Of a stretch of 64,000 nt of DNA, positions 8,334-17,373 are shown one piece after another (position 1 is the stretch's first letter; each line of letters starts with the position of its first letter). Origin of the DNA: Bradyrhizobium iriomotense (lineage in GTDB: Bacteria > Pseudomonadota > Alphaproteobacteria > Rhizobiales > Xanthobacteraceae); contig NZ_JAFCLP010000004.1 in the NCBI RefSeq assembly GCF_018129405.1, positions 310,001-374,000 on the forward strand, written 5' to 3'. The notes beneath the pieces were generated by a model. The model did not search any database. It was not told the origin of the DNA and worked only from the letters and a program-made list of their open reading frames with translations. Position numbers and translations under genes: made by a program.

Positions 8334-9731
8334 TCAGCTCTTCTTGTAGAGACGCTTGCCCATGACCCAGGTCTCGTCGACGCAGCGGTCGTCGCCGACC
8401 ATCATGACGGCGAACAGCATGCTCGCGGCCTCGTCCATCGTGCGCGGGCCGGCACCGTCGGCGATCAGCGACTGGTGCCACGCTTGCGCGATCTGCCCGC
8501 CGTTCGCATCGAGAGCGACGAAATCAGCCTCCTTGCCGGGCTCGAAATTGCCGAGCTTGTCGTCGATGTAGAGGCCCTCGGCGCCGCCGAGCGTGATCGA
8601 CCAGAAGCCGCGATAGGGCGAGAGCTTGTTGCGCTCGGCCTCGGCGAGATCCTTGCGCGCCGGATCGATGCTGCCGTCGAGCAGCGTGTTGTTGCACATG
8701 CCGACCTTGTAGGCGTCGTCGAGCACGGAGATCATCGAGAAGCGGTTGCCGCCGCCGACGTCGGTGCCGAACGACATCTTCACGCGATGCTCGGGATCGG
8801 TGGCGCGGCCAAGGCGGAACAGGCCGCTGCCGAGGAACAGGTTCGAGCACGGGCAGAACACCACCGCCGCGCCCTTCTTCGACATGCGGCGGAATTCGTT
8901 GTTGGAGAGGTAGACGCCGTGGCCGCCGGAGAATTTCGGCCCGACCAGGTCGAACTTCTCGTAGACGCCGAGATAGTCCTGGCAGTCCGGATGCTCGACC
9001 AGCACGCCGCTGCATTCGGCCGGGTTCTCGGAGATGTGGGTGTTGACCCAGCAATCCGGATGCTCGTGCTTGAGGCGCTGACACGCTTTGAGCAGCTCCG
9101 GCGAGGCGCCGAAGGCGAAGCGCGGCGTGATGGCGTAGAGGTTGCGGCCCTTGTTGTGATACTGCGCGATCAGGCGCTTGCTGTCGCGATAGAAATTCTC
9201 GGGGGTATCGATGAAATCGGCCGGCGCGTTGCGGTCGATCCCGGTGAGGCCCGCGATGACGCGCATGTTGCGGCGGGCCGCTTCCTCGAACAGTTCCTCG
9301 GTTGAAACCGGCGAGGAGCTGGTAAAGGCCTGGCATGTGGTGGTGCCGGAGGCGAGCAGCGCGTCCAGGAAACGCTTCACGCCTTCGCGCGCGTAGTTGC
9401 GATCCCGGTATTTGAGCTCTTCCGGATAGACCCACTTCTGCAGCCACGGCAGCAGCTGCTCGCCATAGGCACCTAACACGCGGGTCTGCGGCAGATGGAT
9501 GTGGCCATCGATGAAGCCGGGGACGATGATGCGGTCCTTGATATGGGTGATCTCGACGCCCGGATGTGCGGCGGCGATCTTGTCATAAGGGCCGAACGCC
9601 TTGATGACTCCGTCAGTGACAACCATGAGGCCGTCCTGGTGAAAGCGCGCGGCCGCCTGCTCGTTGCCGACGTGCTTCCAGGGATCGTCGACGAAGTCGA
9701 AGAACGCGCCGCGAATACCAACGGTGGTCAT
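8334..9731 (-). CDS. guaD: Guanine deaminase
   Basis: A 465-residue amidohydrolase converting guanine to xanthine and ammonia in purine salvage or catabolism. The zinc motif PGFIDGHIHLPQ (H77, H79), the HISEN segment, FCPCSNLFLGSGLF (FCPTSNLFLGSG in most homologues) and FGTDVGGGNRFSM are diagnostic of GuaD rather than other amidohydrolases. ATG 9731 has AAGGAA upstream. It follows a Bcr/CflA-type carrier by 15 nt, and the ABM protein follows it, so the three form a unit. The carrier may move purines or a related compound. Confidence 0.9.
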   Translation of the reverse strand: MTTVGIRGAFFDFVDDPWKHVGNEQAAARFHQDGLMVVTDGVIKAFGPYDKIAAAHPGVEITHIKDRIIVPGFIDGHIHLPQTRVLGAYGEQLLPWLQKWVYPEELKYRDRNYAREGVKRFLDALLASGTTTCQAFTSSSPVSTEELFEEAARRNMRVIAGLTGIDRNAPADFIDTPENFYRDSKRLIAQYHNKGRNLYAITPRFAFGASPELLKACQRLKHEHPDCWVNTHISENPAECSGVLVEHPDCQDYLGVYEKFDLVGPKFSGGHGVYLSNNEFRRMSKKGAAVVFCPCSNLFLGSGLFRLGRATDPEHRVKMSFGTDVGGGNRFSMISVLDDAYKVGMCNNTLLDGSIDPARKDLAEAERNKLSPYRGFWSITLGGAEGLYIDDKLGNFEPGKEADFVALDANGGQIAQAWHQSLIADGAGPRTMDEAASMLFAVMMVGDDRCVDETWVMGKRLYKKS

Positions 9732-9746
9732 GATCAGATTCCTTCC

Positions 9747-10964
9747 TTAAGGCTGTGTGGCCTGCCGCGTCGCAGGCAGCGAGATCGCAAGCAGCGCGCC
9801 GGCGACGGCGCAGAGGCCGAGATAGAGCCATCCGATCGGCGCCTGCGTCGCCTCGGGCAGCACCGCCGCGATCGCCATGGCGCCGCTGACGGCGAGATAG
9901 CAGAGCGCGCTGATGAGGCCGCCGATCAGGCCGTGGTCGCGCTCGAACAGGCCGAGCGCCATCCCGTACATCATCGGGCAAAGGACACCGCAGCCGCCGA
10001 GCACCAGCGCGCCACCGATCGTGATCGACATGAAATCGAGACCGAGGGTCATGCCTGTTGCGGTCAGGACCACCGAGCCGGCGAGAAACAACGCGAAGGC
10101 GCCGAAGCCCAGCATGCGGGCCGGCATGAAGCGCGCGAAATGTGCGCAGCCGAGCTCGCCGGCGAGATTGACGCCGCCAAGGCCGAGCGCGACGAGGCCG
10201 TAGATGGCCGCGGAATGGCCGAGGCCGGTCTGGTAGAAGAACGGCGCAACGACGCCGAACGCCAGCTGTGCGCTGGCCGCGGCGGCGAACACCAGCACGA
10301 AGGCCAGGAAGCCCGGGCGGACAAGCGCGTCGCGCAGAATGCCGGCGGTGCGGCGTGGATCGAACGGCGCGCGACGCTCGGCCGGAAACGTTTCAGGCAG
10401 AAGAAACACGACGATCGTGGCGACGATCGCCGCGGCGATGGCAATGACGACGAAGACGCCACGCCACGAGGTCAGCTCGACGATGAAGCCGCCGGCCGCC
10501 GGCGCCAGCACCGGTGCAAGCCCCCAGGCGGCACCCAGCAGGCCGGAGATCGCGGTGAGCTCGCGGCCGCGGAAGCAATCGGCGGCGACCGCGTAGGCGA
10601 CGACGAGACAGGTGCAGCCGCCGATGCCTTGCAGGAAGCGCAAGCCCAGCAGCAGCGAGGCGCTGGTGGCGAGCGCGCAGGCGATGCTCATCGCGATCAG
10701 CACCGACAGCCCCGCGAGCAGGACGTTGCGGCGGCCGAGCGTGTCGGAGGCGATGCCAACAGGCACCAGCGCCAGGCTCATGCCGAGCATGTAGGCGGTG
10801 ACGGTGTTCTGCATCGACGCCGCGTCAGCGGCGAGATCCACCACCATCTGCGGCAGGCCGGGCGTATAGGCGTCGAGCGGAATCTGGCTGAACGGCACGA
10901 CGCACAACAGGATCGGCACGATCCCACCCTTGGCGCGACCGGCGTCCGAAGCAAGTGCAGTCAT
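9747..10964 (-). CDS. MFS transporter, Bcr/CflA drug-resistance type
   Basis: A 405-residue major facilitator with about 12 hydrophobic segments. The signature DAYTPGLPQMVVDL, the loop 2-3 motif GIASDTLGRRNVLL and GPxxxP-like LAPVLAPAAGGF in TM5 identify the Bcr/CflA subfamily (DHA1 12-TM antiporters). Characterised members export bicyclomycin, chloramphenicol or cysteine, and some transport purine-like compounds. First gene of the guaD unit. Whether it imports or exports is not visible. The 212 bp upstream to 11177 holds no convincing gene. Confidence 0.85.
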   Translation of the reverse strand: MTALASDAGRAKGGIVPILLCVVPFSQIPLDAYTPGLPQMVVDLAADAASMQNTVTAYMLGMSLALVPVGIASDTLGRRNVLLAGLSVLIAMSIACALATSASLLLGLRFLQGIGGCTCLVVAYAVAADCFRGRELTAISGLLGAAWGLAPVLAPAAGGFIVELTSWRGVFVVIAIAAAIVATIVVFLLPETFPAERRAPFDPRRTAGILRDALVRPGFLAFVLVFAAAASAQLAFGVVAPFFYQTGLGHSAAIYGLVALGLGGVNLAGELGCAHFARFMPARMLGFGAFALFLAGSVVLTATGMTLGLDFMSITIGGALVLGGCGVLCPMMYGMALGLFERDHGLIGGLISALCYLAVSGAMAIAAVLPEATQAPIGWLYLGLCAVAGALLAISLPATRQATQP

Positions 10965-11176
10965 GGCTTACGCCCCCTCGATCCCCGCGGGCCCCCATCT
11001 TTTCGTGCGCGCAATGAGAGGCGACGATGCAGGTTGCGGAATTGACCCGCGGAACGTGCCAGAACTGTGTGTAGAAACTCTTAGAGGTGGCCTATCGATA
11101 CGGCTTCTGATCGTGAACGTGCCATCGCGCTCCCGCCATTAACCGTTCGGAAGCCATCGCCGCTCCCAAGCACGGA

Positions 11177-11950
11177 TCAAAGCAGGAAGCCCTCGAGAGC
11201 CGCGAGGAACTGCCGCGGCGCCTGAAGTTGCGGCACATGCGCGCAACCCGGAATGATCTTGAGTTCGGCGCGCGGCAATGCGGCGGCCAGCTCATGCGAC
11301 ATCGGTGGAGGCGTCGCTTCGTCGTGCTCACCGACCAGAACGAGCACCGGAACCTTCACCGCGGCAAGCTCAGCGCGGAGATCAAGGCCGGCCAAAGCGT
11401 CGCACGCGGCGCGAAACATTTCGGGATCCGTTCGCAGAAAGGCTTCACGACGGTCCCGCATCAGGTCGGGGTGCCGCTGCTGAAACTCGGGAGCGAACAG
11501 GCGCCGCATCGCGACGTCGGTGATGGCCTGCAGCCCCTTGTCCCGCGAGACCTTCGCCATGTTGCGAAACGCCTCGCGGCCGGGCTCGGAGAACGCCGCA
11601 CCGCTGTCGGCGAGAATGAGCTTGCTGACGATCGCCGGATGCCGGATCGCCATCTGCAGGGCGACGAAGCCACCATAGCCATTGCCGAGCACGATCGCCG
11701 GCGCACCGCCCGCAGCGTCTTTGACAGCCTCTGCCATCCGGTCCGCGACCGCAGCAAGGCCGCCTTGAACCGCGCGTGAGCGGCCGAACCCCGGCAGCTC
11801 CGGCACGATTGTGCGAAACGACTTCTCGAGTTCCGGCACGATTGCATCAAAGCTCGCGCGATCCGACAACAGCGAGTGGAACAGAAACAGCGGCGGCCCC
11901 TCGCCCGATTGCGCAGCGTTGACGGTCCCGTTGGCGAGAAGCCTGTCCAT
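11177..11950 (-). CDS. Alpha/beta hydrolase-fold protein lacking the serine nucleophile
   Basis: A 257-residue alpha/beta hydrolase-fold protein resembling 3-oxoadipate enol-lactonase-type hydrolases. The oxyanion region is LFLFHSLLSDRASF, the acidic residue lies in VLVLVGEHDEATPP, and the catalytic-type His in IPGCAHVPQLQAP. At the nucleophile elbow the usual GxSxGG reads G89-N-G91-Y-G-G, so the Ser position is Gly; I re-read the codons (GGC AAT GGC TAT GGT GGC) and they are unambiguous. It may be a non-hydrolytic family member, for example a lyase or dioxygenase-like cofactor-free enzyme, or inactive. Divergent from a GntR gene with palindromes between. Confidence 0.8.
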   Translation of the reverse strand: MDRLLANGTVNAAQSGEGPPLFLFHSLLSDRASFDAIVPELEKSFRTIVPELPGFGRSRAVQGGLAAVADRMAEAVKDAAGGAPAIVLGNGYGGFVALQMAIRHPAIVSKLILADSGAAFSEPGREAFRNMAKVSRDKGLQAITDVAMRRLFAPEFQQRHPDLMRDRREAFLRTDPEMFRAACDALAGLDLRAELAAVKVPVLVLVGEHDEATPPPMSHELAAALPRAELKIIPGCAHVPQLQAPRQFLAALEGFLL

Positions 11951-12003
11951 GTCCGGTCTTTCCTCACTTCATCGCTCGTTCGCGCGCCCCGAAAGCCCCC
12001 GAC

Positions 12004-12013
12004 TGATAAATCA
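12004..12013. promoter_or_regulatory. Putative GntR half of a divergent operator pair
   Basis: TGATAAATCA, a 4-bp-arm palindrome sharing the pattern TGANANATCA with the site at 12048-12057. It lies 54 nt upstream of the alpha/beta hydrolase start, so one site may serve each divergent promoter. Confidence 0.35.
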
Positions 12014-12041
12014 CCTGTCAGGGAATTCAAGCATTTGGCTC

Positions 12042-12070
12042 TTGACGTGAAATATCACGACTGAGATATT
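12042..12070 (+). promoter_or_regulatory. Predicted GntR promoter with embedded operator
   Basis: TTGACG at 12042-12047 and GATATT at 12065-12070 are 17 bp apart, a good sigma-70 pair. CGTGA-AATA-TCACG at 12046-12059, a perfect 5-bp-arm palindrome, starts on the last bases of the -35 element and fills the spacer. That predicts autorepression by the FCD-type GntR protein encoded next. AAGGAG at 12077-12082 is the ribosome-binding site. Confidence 0.55.
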
Positions 12071-12091
12071 AACGCCAAGGAGACAAGGAAT

Positions 12092-12745
12092 ATGATGCTT
12101 TTGCGCGAAAATATCTACGATCGCCTCAGGTCTGATATTTTAGCATGTCGCTTAGCACCAGGCGATGAAATGCGCGAGCAGGACCTGGCCGAGCGCTATG
12201 ACGTGAGCCGGCAACCGGTCCGGGATGCGCTTCTGCGGCTGCAGCGCGAGCACCTCGTCACGGTGCAGCCGCGCCAGGGCTATCGGGTCACGCCGATCTC
12301 GCTCTCGGATGCCCGCGACCTGCTGCGCTTCCGTCTTGCGCTGGAGCCGGCCTGCGTCGCCGAAGCGATCGAGAGCGCGCCCGACAGCGTTTTGAAGTCG
12401 CTCGACGAATTCCGCCGCTTCTCCGGCAACCACGAAGACTTCATCGCCTACAATCGCGGCTTCCACAGCGCGCTCGCCAATGCGTCCGGCAATCGCCGCA
12501 TGGCGACGGCGCTGTGCGACCTGATCGGACAGGCCGACCGTCTGGTCCGGGTCAGTATCTCCAATCTGAAGGGCCACGATCCGGCAAAACTCGTGGCCGA
12601 GCACGTCGCCCTGATCGATGCCATGCAGCGGCGCGAAACGAGAACCGCGGCGCGCATCATCAAGGCCCATATCGGGGCCACCGAAAAACGCGTCCTGCCG
12701 GCGCTCAAGCGCAACGCCGTCATCGTGGAAGAGAGGTCGTCATGA
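12092..12745 (+). CDS. GntR family regulator (FCD / FadR subfamily)
   Basis: A 217-residue regulator. The N-terminal winged helix (about 5-70) includes LAPGDEMREQDLAERYDVSRQPVRDALLRLQREHLVTVQPRQGYRV, given here in pieces: LAERYDVSRQPVRDALLRL is the recognition region. The C-terminal all-helical FCD domain carries the metal-ligand residues typical of FadR-like proteins (FIAYNRGFHSALANASGN, LVAEHVALIDAM, AARIIKAHI). ATG ATG at 12092/12095 follows AAGGAG. The stop overlaps the aldehyde dehydrogenase start by 4 nt, so regulator and enzyme are coupled. Likely ligand: a carboxylate from the pathway. Confidence 0.9.
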   Translation: MMLLRENIYDRLRSDILACRLAPGDEMREQDLAERYDVSRQPVRDALLRLQREHLVTVQPRQGYRVTPISLSDARDLLRFRLALEPACVAEAIESAPDSVLKSLDEFRRFSGNHEDFIAYNRGFHSALANASGNRRMATALCDLIGQADRLVRVSISNLKGHDPAKLVAEHVALIDAMQRRETRTAARIIKAHIGATEKRVLPALKRNAVIVEERSS

Positions 12746-14271
12746 ACATCCCGTCAAACCCCGCGTCGATCGACGTCGAAATCCACGGCAATTTCGTCGA
12801 CGGACGTGAAGTCGAGGCCGGAGGCGGCGCAATGCTCGATGTCCGCAATCCCGCCACCGGCGACGTGATTGCGCGCATTCCCAACTCGACCGCCGAAGAC
12901 ATCGACCGCGCCATGCGAAGCGCGCGCGCCGCGTTCGAAGGCAAGGCCTGGGGCGGCATGGACACGCGTGCGCGCGCCCGGCTGGTCAACAGGCTCGCCG
13001 ATGCCTTCGAAGCCAATCTCGACAGCCTGTACCGGCTGGAGACCCTCAACAACGGCCGCCCGGTCAACGAGACCCGCGCCCAGCTCTCCCGCCTACCCGA
13101 CTTCTTCCGTTACTTTGCCGGCGTCGCGCTGTCGCGCCGCGACTCCGTGATCCCCGTCGAAGGCGCCTATCTGAACTACACGCTCCGCACCCCCATCGGC
13201 ATCGTCGCCAATTGCACCCCGTTCAACCATCCGCTGATGATCCTGTGCAAGTCGCTCGCCGTGGTGCTGGCGACAGGCTGCGTCACCGTGGTCAAGCCGT
13301 CCGAATACACGCCGCTGACGACGCTGAAGCTGGCGCAGATCTTCACCGAAGCGGGCCTGCCGCCCGGCGTCTTCAATATCGTTCTCGGCCTCGGCCAGAG
13401 CGCGGGCAAGATGCTGGCCGAACACGGCGACATCAACAAGCTGGTCCTGACCGGCGGCACCGAGGCCGGCCGCATCGCCGGCAGCGCGGCCGCAAGAGTC
13501 TTCGCGCACCAGACCATGGAGCTCGGCGGCAAGACGCCGGTGATGGTGTTCGACGATTTCGACGTCGACCGCGCGGTCAACTATGCCGCGTTCGGCGCCT
13601 TCATCGGCGCCGGGCAGACTTGCGTTTGCGCCTCGCGCCATCTGGTCCAGGCCTCGATCTATGACGAATTCGTCGAGAAGCTGCAGGCCAAGACCCGCAC
13701 GATCCGCGTCGGCGATCCCTTCGACCCGAGCACCCAAATGGGTCCCGTGATCTCGGCCAAGCAGCGCGACCGCGTTCTCACCTACGCAGGCTATGGTCAT
13801 GCCGATGGCGCGCGTCTCGTCACCGGCGGCGTTGCCGCGAAGGTGCCGGGCCACGACAACGGCTATTTCGTCGAGCCGACGGTGTTCGCCGACGTCAAAT
13901 CCGACATGCGCATCTTCCAGGAGGAGGTGTTCGGTCCCTTCACCTCGGTGACGCCATTCAAGGACGAGGCCGATGCGCTTCGGCTTGCCAACGACTCGCC
14001 CTTCGGCCTCGCGGCCGCGATCCGCACCCGCGACGTCGCGCGCGCCCACCGTGTCGCCGCCTCCGTCAAGGCCGGCATCGTCTGGATCAACGATCACCAC
14101 CGGCTCGATCCGGCATCGCCCTGGGGCGGCGTCGACGATTCCGGCATCGGCCGCGAATGCGGCACCGAGAGCTTCAACGACCATTTCAACACCAAGAGCG
14201 TGATGGTCGCGACCCACGAGCAGCAGTTCGACTGGTATCGCGACACGGCCAATCAGAAGCGACTGAACTAG
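12742..14271 (+). CDS. Aldehyde dehydrogenase (NAD(P)+)
   Basis: A 509-residue class I-type ALDH oxidising an aldehyde to the acid. It has VVKPSEYTPLTTLKLAQIF (NAD-binding Lys), LTGGTEAGRIAG, the general-base Glu in MELGGKTPVMVFDD, the catalytic Cys in GQTCVCASR (C294) and EEVFGPFTSVTPF near the C-terminus. ATG 12742 overlaps the GntR stop; a longer frame runs inside the regulator. It sits in an operon with an MFS carrier and an amidase, suggesting import of an amide or ester, hydrolysis, and oxidation of the resulting aldehyde. The order of steps and the substrate are not known. Confidence 0.9.
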   Translation: MNIPSNPASIDVEIHGNFVDGREVEAGGGAMLDVRNPATGDVIARIPNSTAEDIDRAMRSARAAFEGKAWGGMDTRARARLVNRLADAFEANLDSLYRLETLNNGRPVNETRAQLSRLPDFFRYFAGVALSRRDSVIPVEGAYLNYTLRTPIGIVANCTPFNHPLMILCKSLAVVLATGCVTVVKPSEYTPLTTLKLAQIFTEAGLPPGVFNIVLGLGQSAGKMLAEHGDINKLVLTGGTEAGRIAGSAAARVFAHQTMELGGKTPVMVFDDFDVDRAVNYAAFGAFIGAGQTCVCASRHLVQASIYDEFVEKLQAKTRTIRVGDPFDPSTQMGPVISAKQRDRVLTYAGYGHADGARLVTGGVAAKVPGHDNGYFVEPTVFADVKSDMRIFQEEVFGPFTSVTPFKDEADALRLANDSPFGLAAAIRTRDVARAHRVAASVKAGIVWINDHHRLDPASPWGGVDDSGIGRECGTESFNDHFNTKSVMVATHEQQFDWYRDTANQKRLN

Positions 14272-14345
14272 CCAAACTGCAAGCGGCAGACCGCCCATAG
14301 AAGGCGGGCCGCATCAACGGGGATAACAGGCAAGGGAGAGCGTCA

Positions 14346-15713
14346 ATGTCGACATCGGTGAACGCAGGCGGCCGTCTTGATCGGCTTCCGATCGGACCAT
14401 TCCATCGCCGCATCATGCTGCTGATCGGCATCGGCATGTTCTTCGATGGTTTCGACATCTATATCGCCGGGACCGTGCTCAGCGTGACGCTGAAGACGGG
14501 CTTTTCGACCCTCGCCCAGAACGCGGCCTTCATCTCGGCGACCTTCGTCGGCATGATGCTGGGATCGTTCGGCACCGGCTTCCTCGGCGACCGTTACGGA
14601 CGCCGCTTCACGTATCAGTTCAACTTGCTGCTTTTCGGCATCGCCTCTCTTGCCGCGGCGTTCTCGCCGAACATGGCCTTCCTGATCGCCTGCCGTTTCG
14701 TGATGGGCGTCGGGCTCGGTGCGGAGAACGTCGTCGGCTATTCGACGATGACGGAGTTCGTGCCCGCGCGCACCCGCGGCAAATGGCTCGGCTTCACGGC
14801 CGTGTGCGTGGTGACGGGCCTGCCCGTCGCGCTGCTGGTCGCATCCGTGCTGGTGCCGCAATTCGGCTGGCGCTCCATGTTCGTGCTCGGCGGCCTCGGC
14901 GCGCTCGTCGTGTGGTACATGCGCAAGTCACTGCCGGAATCCCCGCGCTGGCTGGAGGCCGTGGGACGCACCGCCGAGGCGGAAGCCCTGATGCAAGCCA
15001 TCGAGAAGGAGGCGGCGCAGGGTCAGCCCCTGCCCGCGCCGGCACCCACGATACCGGCCCCGGTCGCTCCCGATCTCGGCACGCTGTTCACCGCGCCCCT
15101 GCTGTCTCGGATGATCGTCGGCGCGGTCTGCCTGATCACGATCAACACCCTGCTCTACGGCTTCGTGACCTGGCTGCCGGTGTTCTTCGTCAAGCAGGGC
15201 CTCTCGATCGCGACCTCGTTCGGCTATTCACTGCTGATGGCACTCGGCGCGCCGATCGGCTCGGCCATCGGCGCATTGACCGCGGACCGCTGGGGCCGCA
15301 AGCCGACCATCATCGGCGCCTCGCTGATCGCGGTGGTGCTCGGCATTCTCTACCCCATGATCTCGGACCCGATCCTGCTGCCGGCCGTGGGCTTCGCGCT
15401 GACCGTGCCGATCTACGTGCTGGTCGCCCTGCTGTTCGGCATCTACATCCCCGAGCTGTTCCCGACCGAGGTCCGCCTGCGCGCTTCCGGCATCGTCAAT
15501 ACGCTGGGGCGCGGCGCCACGATCGTCACGCCGTTCCTCGTCGTGTCATTGTTCGAGTCGCGCGGCGTCGCCGGCGTAATGGCGCTGATGATCGGACTGC
15601 TGCTGGTGCAGATCATCACGGTCTGGGCGCTCGGCATCGAGCCGCGGCACCGCAGTCTCGAGGAGCTGAAGGCGGAAGAATCGGCCGCACCGGTGCTGAA
15701 GGAAGCCTCCTGA
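14346..15713 (+). CDS. MFS transporter (aromatic acid / sugar-acid type)
   Basis: A 455-residue major facilitator, 12 predicted TM segments. Motif GFLGDRYGRRFTYQ in loop 2-3 and its repeat LTADRWGRKPTIIG in loop 8-9, with MFFDGFDIYIAGTVLS in TM1 (DGxD motif as in AAHS aromatic acid:H+ symporters), RGKWLGF in the middle and YIPELFPTEVRLRASG before TM11. A Pro/Ala-rich central loop at about 222-240 separates the halves. AAGGGAGAG lies just upstream. Likely importer for the substrate of the GntR-controlled pathway. Confidence 0.88.
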   Translation: MSTSVNAGGRLDRLPIGPFHRRIMLLIGIGMFFDGFDIYIAGTVLSVTLKTGFSTLAQNAAFISATFVGMMLGSFGTGFLGDRYGRRFTYQFNLLLFGIASLAAAFSPNMAFLIACRFVMGVGLGAENVVGYSTMTEFVPARTRGKWLGFTAVCVVTGLPVALLVASVLVPQFGWRSMFVLGGLGALVVWYMRKSLPESPRWLEAVGRTAEAEALMQAIEKEAAQGQPLPAPAPTIPAPVAPDLGTLFTAPLLSRMIVGAVCLITINTLLYGFVTWLPVFFVKQGLSIATSFGYSLLMALGAPIGSAIGALTADRWGRKPTIIGASLIAVVLGILYPMISDPILLPAVGFALTVPIYVLVALLFGIYIPELFPTEVRLRASGIVNTLGRGATIVTPFLVVSLFESRGVAGVMALMIGLLLVQIITVWALGIEPRHRSLEELKAEESAAPVLKEAS

Positions 15714-15757
15714 GAGCCTGCCGCAGGCGGGCGTCTCGAAGGATGGGCCAAAGCCCC

Positions 15758-15844
15758 GTAGCCCGGATGAAGCGATAGCGTAATCCGGGTCCTGCATCCG
15801 TGTCGGGACATGTCCCGGATTGCGCTGCGCTCCATCCGGGCTAC
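15758..15844. repeat. Dispersed inverted repeat (GTAGCCCGGATG type)
   Basis: GTAGCCCGGATG at 15758-15769 pairs with CATCCGGGCTAC at 15833-15844, and internal GATTGCGCT / AGCGATAGCGTAATCCGGG segments extend the pairing. This 87-bp unit is a common intergenic repeat type in Bradyrhizobium-like genomes. It separates the MFS gene from the amidase. Confidence 0.75.
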
Positions 15845-15864
15845 AAGGTCTCGGCCGGGATACA

Positions 15865-17373
15865 ATGGAGCGCGTGATGACCGCAGACGCCACTGACCTG
15901 AACTACGGCTCGATCGGCGCACTCCTCGGCGCCCTGCACGCGCGCAAGATTTCTGCGTCGGAGCTGCTTGACCACACCATCGCCCGCATCGAGGCACTGG
16001 ACGGGCCGATCAACGCGATCATCGTTCGCGACTTCGATCGTGCCAGAGACGCCGCGCGCGCCGCCGATGCTGCGCTCGGCCGCGGCGAGCGGCTGCCGCT
16101 GCTCGGCATCCCCGTGACCCTCAAGGAACCGTTCAATGTCGCCGGCTTGCCGACGACATGGGGCTTTCCGCATTTCCGGGATTTTCAACCGGCCGAAGAT
16201 GCTCTCGTCGTGTCGCGGCTGAAGGCGGCGGGCGCCGTCATCATCGGCAAGACCAACATCCCGATCGGGCTGCGGGACTTCCAGAGCTACAACGAGATCC
16301 ATGGAACGACAAACAACCCGTGGGACCTCGGCCGCTCGCCCGGCGGCTCCTCGGGCGGATGCGGGGCGGCGCTGGCCGCAGGCTTCGGTCCGCTCTCGAT
16401 CGGCTCGGATATCGGCGGCTCGATCCGGGTGCCCTCGCATTTCTGCGGCGTGTTCGGACACAAGCCGAGCCTCGGCCTGGTGCCGCTGCGCGGATATGGT
16501 TTGCCGCCGGCGCCGCCCGTCCCAGGCCAGGGCGATCTCGCTGTCGTTGGCCCGATGGCGCGCACCGCCGCGGACCTCGCATTGTCGCTCGACGTGATCG
16601 CCGGCCCCGACGAGACGCGCGACGGCATCGGCTATCGCCTTGCGCCGCCTCCGCCGCGACATGAGCAGCTCAAGGATTTCAGAATCCTCGTGATCGACAC
16701 CCACCCGCTGATGCCGACGGGCGACGCCGTGCGTTCGGCCATCGGACGGTTGGCCGAACGGCTCGAACGATCAGGCGCGCAAGTCGCGCGCTCGAGCACG
16801 GCGCTGCCCGATCTTGCCGAGTCTGCGCGGCTCTACATGAAGCTGGTCAACGCCGCCCGCAGTCCGCGCCTGACACCGGCCGCCCTCGCCGAGGCGCAAG
16901 GACTTGCCGCGGCACTCTCGCCCGACGACCGCAGCCTTCAGGCTGAACGCGCCCGCGGCTGGGCTATGCTCCATCGCGAGTGGCTCGCGACGGACGCGGC
17001 GCGCCTGCAGTTGCAGCAGCGCTGGCACGAGCTGTTCCGCGAGTTCGACGCGGTGATCTATCCGGCTGCCGCTGTGCCGGCCTTTCCGCATGATCATTCC
17101 GAGCCGTTCGATGCGCGGCAGCTCGACATCGATGGCAGGCTCTACAACTACTCCGATGCGTGCTTCATCTGGGCAGACCCCGCCTCGACCTGCGGACTGC
17201 CGGCGACCGCCGTCCCGATCGAGCGCACGCCGACGGGCTTGCCGATCGGCGTCCAGATCATCGGGCCGTATCTGGAGGATCGCACGACGATTGCGCTGGC
17301 CGGCCTGATCGAAAGAGAATTCGGCGGCTTCGTCCCGCCGCCGCCGCTGTCTGCAATGCAATCTGCGAAATAG
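15865..17373 (+). CDS. Amidase (amidase-signature family)
   Basis: A 502-residue amidase-signature hydrolase that cleaves a carboxamide. The Ser-cisSer-Lys triad is visible: Lys in GIPVTLKEPFNVAG, the signature GRSPGGSSGGCGAALAAGFG, and the nucleophile Ser in SIGSDIGGSIRVPSHFCGVFG. The C-terminus has ADPASTCGLPATAVP and GLPIGVQIIGPYLEDR. ATG 15865 or ATG 15877 (GGAG six nt upstream) are possible; any earlier start lies inside the repeat. The stop directly abuts the convergent TetR stop at 17374 with no spacer. Confidence 0.88.
   Translation: MERVMTADATDLNYGSIGALLGALHARKISASELLDHTIARIEALDGPINAIIVRDFDRARDAARAADAALGRGERLPLLGIPVTLKEPFNVAGLPTTWGFPHFRDFQPAEDALVVSRLKAAGAVIIGKTNIPIGLRDFQSYNEIHGTTNNPWDLGRSPGGSSGGCGAALAAGFGPLSIGSDIGGSIRVPSHFCGVFGHKPSLGLVPLRGYGLPPAPPVPGQGDLAVVGPMARTAADLALSLDVIAGPDETRDGIGYRLAPPPPRHEQLKDFRILVIDTHPLMPTGDAVRSAIGRLAERLERSGAQVARSSTALPDLAESARLYMKLVNAARSPRLTPAALAEAQGLAAALSPDDRSLQAERARGWAMLHREWLATDAARLQLQQRWHELFREFDAVIYPAAAVPAFPHDHSEPFDARQLDIDGRLYNYSDACFIWADPASTCGLPATAVPIERTPTGLPIGVQIIGPYLEDRTTIALAGLIEREFGGFVPPPPLSAMQSAK

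Noticed and set aside
10965-11176. A purine riboswitch or small gene upstream of the MFS-guaD unit
   Set aside because: No conserved aptamer core or convincing start with SD can be seen; such riboswitches are not expected in alphaproteobacteria.
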